Shown here: in pieces, positions 37,666 to 39,990 of the stretch
Layout: every line of letters starts with the position of its first letter
Numbering within the stretch: position 1 is the stretch's first letter
Source of the DNA: a virus
Strand: one strand, 5' to 3'
Length of the DNA stretch: 39,990 nt
IMG/VR virus record: IMGVR_UViG_3300042465_003344
Span: 1-39,990 of that record
Made by a program: the position numbers and the translations under genes
The notes under the pieces: generated by a model
Told to the model about the DNA's origin: nothing
Database searches by the model: none
The model's input: only the letters and a program-made list of their open reading frames with translations

Positions 37666-38174
37666 TAGGCGATGGTGTTAGTAACAGCAGCCGCGGTGAA
37701 GCTCACTGCTTGGTTACCTGTTTCGTCTTGCAGGCGCAGGGTAGCGCTAGCATTCTGGGTGTAGGCCACGCTCACGGAGCCCGCCACCAAGGGTGCGCTC
37801 AGGTCTAAGAACACAAACGGGCCGTCGATGGTGACCTTAGTCACAGTACGGGCCTGCACCGTAACAGCGAAGTCCCCGACTGCGGGCACATGGCCTTTAT
37901 CCAAGCCCTCACCGTAGGTAAGCACGATGCGGCTAGTAGCCGAGGGCGTAGCCGAGCGGGCCACGATAGCGGGCACGGTCACATCTACGAAGCCCGCCAC
38001 TGCGGCAGAGCAAGCATCGAAGAACCCTTTGAGGGGACCTGCACTGGATGCCTTGCCCGCGTTAACGGGGATACCAGCATTAATCTCGATAGCGCTGATA
38101 GCTTTAGCAGCCTCAATGCGGATACGGATACCGTTAGACAAGAGGCCGGGAGAGGGGAGAGTTTCTACACGCAT
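37665..38174 (-). CDS. SwmB-repeat (Ig-like) domain protein
   Basis: 169 residues. The C-terminal 95 residues match the SwmB/SWM bacterial adhesin repeat: SRIVLTYGEGLDKGHVPAVG, F-A-V-T-V-Q-A, V-F-L-D-L-S-A-P-L-V-A-G, S-V-S-V-A-Y-T-Q and a final L-R-L-Q-D-E-T-G-N-Q-A. The N-terminal 65 residues are a separate small part. In bacteria such repeats occur in surface proteins. Here a single repeat after the terminase suggests a decoration or fibre-tip protein binding sugars or proteins on the cell surface. The AAGGAAACACC site supports the ATG at 38174. Confidence 0.75.
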   Translation of the reverse strand: MRVETLPSPGLLSNGIRIRIEAAKAISAIEINAGIPVNAGKASSAGPLKGFFDACSAAVAGFVDVTVPAIVARSATPSATSRIVLTYGEGLDKGHVPAVGDFAVTVQARTVTKVTIDGPFVFLDLSAPLVAGSVSVAYTQNASATLRLQDETGNQAVSFTAAAVTNTIA

Positions 38175-38223
38175 GGTGTTTCCTTATGTTAGGCGCCGCA
38201 TTAGCGGGGCTACCTATATGACG

Positions 38224-39990
38224 TTAACGACGCCGGCGTAGCATAGACGTGCCCCTAGTAAGGCGTGAGTCATAGCGGTTGTACCCAAGTGGGTCAGAAA
38301 TAGCTTCGGCGTGAGCCTTAGCAGCCAAAGAAGCTATTTGCTTCTTCTGGTCCAAGGCCAAAGCCTCGGTGAAGTGCCTAACTGCACCCTCTACCGCATC
38401 AAGCCGGTCATCGTGGATGAGCGCATTGCGCGTCATGCTGATCTTGGCTAACTGGTAGAAGAAGCTATACGTTAGGCGGAGTGCAGGGGCGTAGGATGAG
38501 CTTGTTTCCAAGTCGTGCCTAACAGCCTCTTCGGTAATTATTAAGGACCCCCGGCCCATTACGGGTTCGAGGGTATCAATGATGCGCTTCTCCTTCTGCC
38601 CGTGTACGAGGTCATCCTCAATACCCGCAGATGGGATAGCCTTACGTAGGACTGGTGTAAACACCGCCCGGAAGGCACCGAAGCCCATGTTCTTTTCGAT
38701 CTTAACCACAAGCGGGCCTTGGCCAATACTGGCGTAGGGCTTAATCCGCTCAGCCAGAGCCTCTAGTCTGTCGGGGTCATACCCGCCCGGGATGCCACCA
38801 ACCCGGAGGAGGTAGACGTTACCGTTCAGAAAGCCCGCGATAGCATAGGCTGTTTCGTCAGCGTTAGCGCCCCCGCCTGCGGGGTCTATGTAGGCCACAA
38901 CGGCTTGGAGCTTTGCAGTCTCCTTACTGATGTCGTGTGGCAGCGCCAGCTTGAAAGCGTGCTCGTGAACAGCGTAGTCCTTGAGGCTTCCTTGAGTCAT
39001 ACCCCGGACCACGGACAATGGGAATACCCCACTGCCCCCGTCCAAGACGGTCATACGCTCAGCCCTGAGGGGGTAGCGCAGGGCATCCATCATGGCGGTG
39101 TTCAGCATGTGCTGTAGCTGGAAGTACGCTGTGCCTTGATCGCGCTCTTTCTTCTGGAGAGTGCTCTCGTCCAGCAGGGCGTCGTCGAGTGGCTGACCCT
39201 GATCGCCCAGTAATCCCCCACCGGATGCCAGTGAAGGGTCCATAGCGAGCCGCTGGGCGATCATTGGGGCGAGCCCAGTACCATAGTGGCCCCGCTGCAC
39301 TGGCGTGGGGTAGCGACCCGGCCAGATGCGTGCAACGACCCCCCGTGCTGGCAGGCTGTTGTAGATGGACTCCATCGTCTGCGGGGTCCCGAGCCAGATA
39401 ATGCGCCCCGTGCTGTTGATGGAGGTAAAGTCCTTCGTCAGGTGCAGGAGCTTAGCCCGTTGGGTAGGAGTAGCGGAGTTCTTGCTTGATTCAACGTCAT
39501 CGGGAATCAGCAGGTCTGCCCGCCTACCTTGCAAGTTAGCGTCGATACCCACACAGTCCACGCTAGCGGACTTGTCGATACCCTTCAAGCTATGGTGAAT
39601 ATCGAAGCCCTCTACTGAGGTCCTATCGCCAGCGCTCTTGTCCGGGCGCATACACTCCAGCACATCCATGTTCATAAGGATACGAACGATGAGGGTAGCG
39701 ATGTCTGTAGCTTGGTCCCCACCAGCGGATACGATGAGTACCCGACCAGCAGGATTGTGGACCAGATACCATACAGCAAAAGCTGCTGCAATAGTAGTCT
39801 TAGCCTGTCCTCGTTGAGCCTGCACCATAAGGTACTGCGGCCCATAGGCAATGTAGCCCCCAATGTCTTTCTGAACATCGGTAGTGCTAAAGCCTAGCTC
39901 CTCCATCACATCCTCAAGGAACGGGATGAAGGAGGCGTAGTGTTGCTGCACTAGCGTTAGCTGTTGCCAGCGCGAGTCAGATAACTCTAG
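38224..39990 (-). CDS. Terminase large subunit (gp19-like), 5' end outside window
   Basis: The frame is open from the window edge; a GTG at 39951 exists, but the 13 codons before it (L-E-L-S-D-S-R-W-Q-Q-L-T-L) read as protein, so the start lies outside. ATPase: MVQAQRGQAKTTIAAAF (Walker A) and D-L-L-I-P-D-D-V-E (Walker B). Nuclease: VAYIDPAGGGANADETAY and the late H-D-D-R-L-D-A-V-E-G-A. At least 588 residues, like T7 gp19 (586). It drives DNA into the procapsid through the portal and cuts concatemers at the terminal repeats. Confidence 0.95.
   Translation of the reverse strand, partial: LELSDSRWQQLTLVQQHYASFIPFLEDVMEELGFSTTDVQKDIGGYIAYGPQYLMVQAQRGQAKTTIAAAFAVWYLVHNPAGRVLIVSAGGDQATDIATLIVRILMNMDVLECMRPDKSAGDRTSVEGFDIHHSLKGIDKSASVDCVGIDANLQGRRADLLIPDDVESSKNSATPTQRAKLLHLTKDFTSINSTGRIIWLGTPQTMESIYNSLPARGVVARIWPGRYPTPVQRGHYGTGLAPMIAQRLAMDPSLASGGGLLGDQGQPLDDALLDESTLQKKERDQGTAYFQLQHMLNTAMMDALRYPLRAERMTVLDGGSGVFPLSVVRGMTQGSLKDYAVHEHAFKLALPHDISKETAKLQAVVAYIDPAGGGANADETAYAIAGFLNGNVYLLRVGGIPGGYDPDRLEALAERIKPYASIGQGPLVVKIEKNMGFGAFRAVFTPVLRKAIPSAGIEDDLVHGQKEKRIIDTLEPVMGRGSLIITEEAVRHDLETSSSYAPALRLTYSFFYQLAKISMTRNALIHDDRLDAVEGAVRHFTEALALDQKKQIASLAAKAHAEAISDPLGYNRYDSRLTRGTSMLRRRR

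Noticed and set aside
1-39990. Circular joining of the two window ends
   Set aside because: Joining base 39990 to base 1 puts TGA 18 codons into the gene starting at 43 and a stop without a start upstream of terminase. DNA is missing between the ends.

Overview
The window is most of the genome of a lytic, T7-like podovirus (Autographiviridae) infecting a Gram-negative host. All convincing genes lie on the minus strand, so transcription runs from high to low coordinates. The single-subunit RNA polymerase gene sits directly upstream of the head genes, primase and helicase are separate genes, and a SAR endolysin and spanins follow the large terminase; this is the phiKMV-type gene order rather than the T7 order. 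The host genus cannot be read from the sequence.

The map is opened inside the late region. Read in transcription order from about 34.5 kb: (1) 34538-33143 is a 1.4 kb stretch without genes. It carries four near-identical extended -10 host-type promoters, a fifth candidate, short repeats and hairpins. It lies between the last late gene and the first early gene, so the physical genome ends (direct terminal repeats) probably lie here. (2) 33142-29943 holds early genes, most of unknown function, including a small relative of the T7 gp0.7 protein kinase. (3) 29943-18253 is DNA metabolism: primase, an alanine-rich repeat protein, DnaB-type helicase, HNH endonuclease, family A DNA polymerase, ssDNA-binding protein, FEN-type exonuclease, endonuclease VII, DEDD exonuclease, a DUF3310 protein and ATP-dependent DNA ligase. 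(4) 18256-15815 is the T7-type RNA polymerase. (5) 15779-111 is the virion operon: small proteins, portal, a DUF2829/Tad2-like anti-Thoeris gene, scaffold, capsid, a strong terminator, tail tubes A and B, and three internal/ejection proteins. (6) Positions 43-1 hold the start of a gene that leaves the window, probably a tail fibre. (7) 39990-34539 holds a 5'-truncated large terminase, a SwmB-domain protein, SAR endolysin, tailspike, overlapping spanins and a last hypothetical gene. The two window ends do not join in frame, so tail fibre, small terminase and perhaps a holin are missing between them.

Seven copies of a 16-base motif (consensus TNCAGTACCWGTARTA on the minus strand) sit at operon starts and are the likely promoters of the phage RNA polymerase. 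Host polymerase would transcribe the early genes from the 33.6-33.95 kb promoters; the phage polymerase would then read replication, virion and lysis genes from the motif sites. A structured RNA hairpin with compensatory base changes occurs after the capsid gene and after an early gene and resembles an RNase III processing site. Other points of note are a possible non-AUG start for the helicase, an HExxH zincin motif in the largest internal virion protein, a tailspike body with foreign composition, and several small overlapping genes of 34-56 residues.
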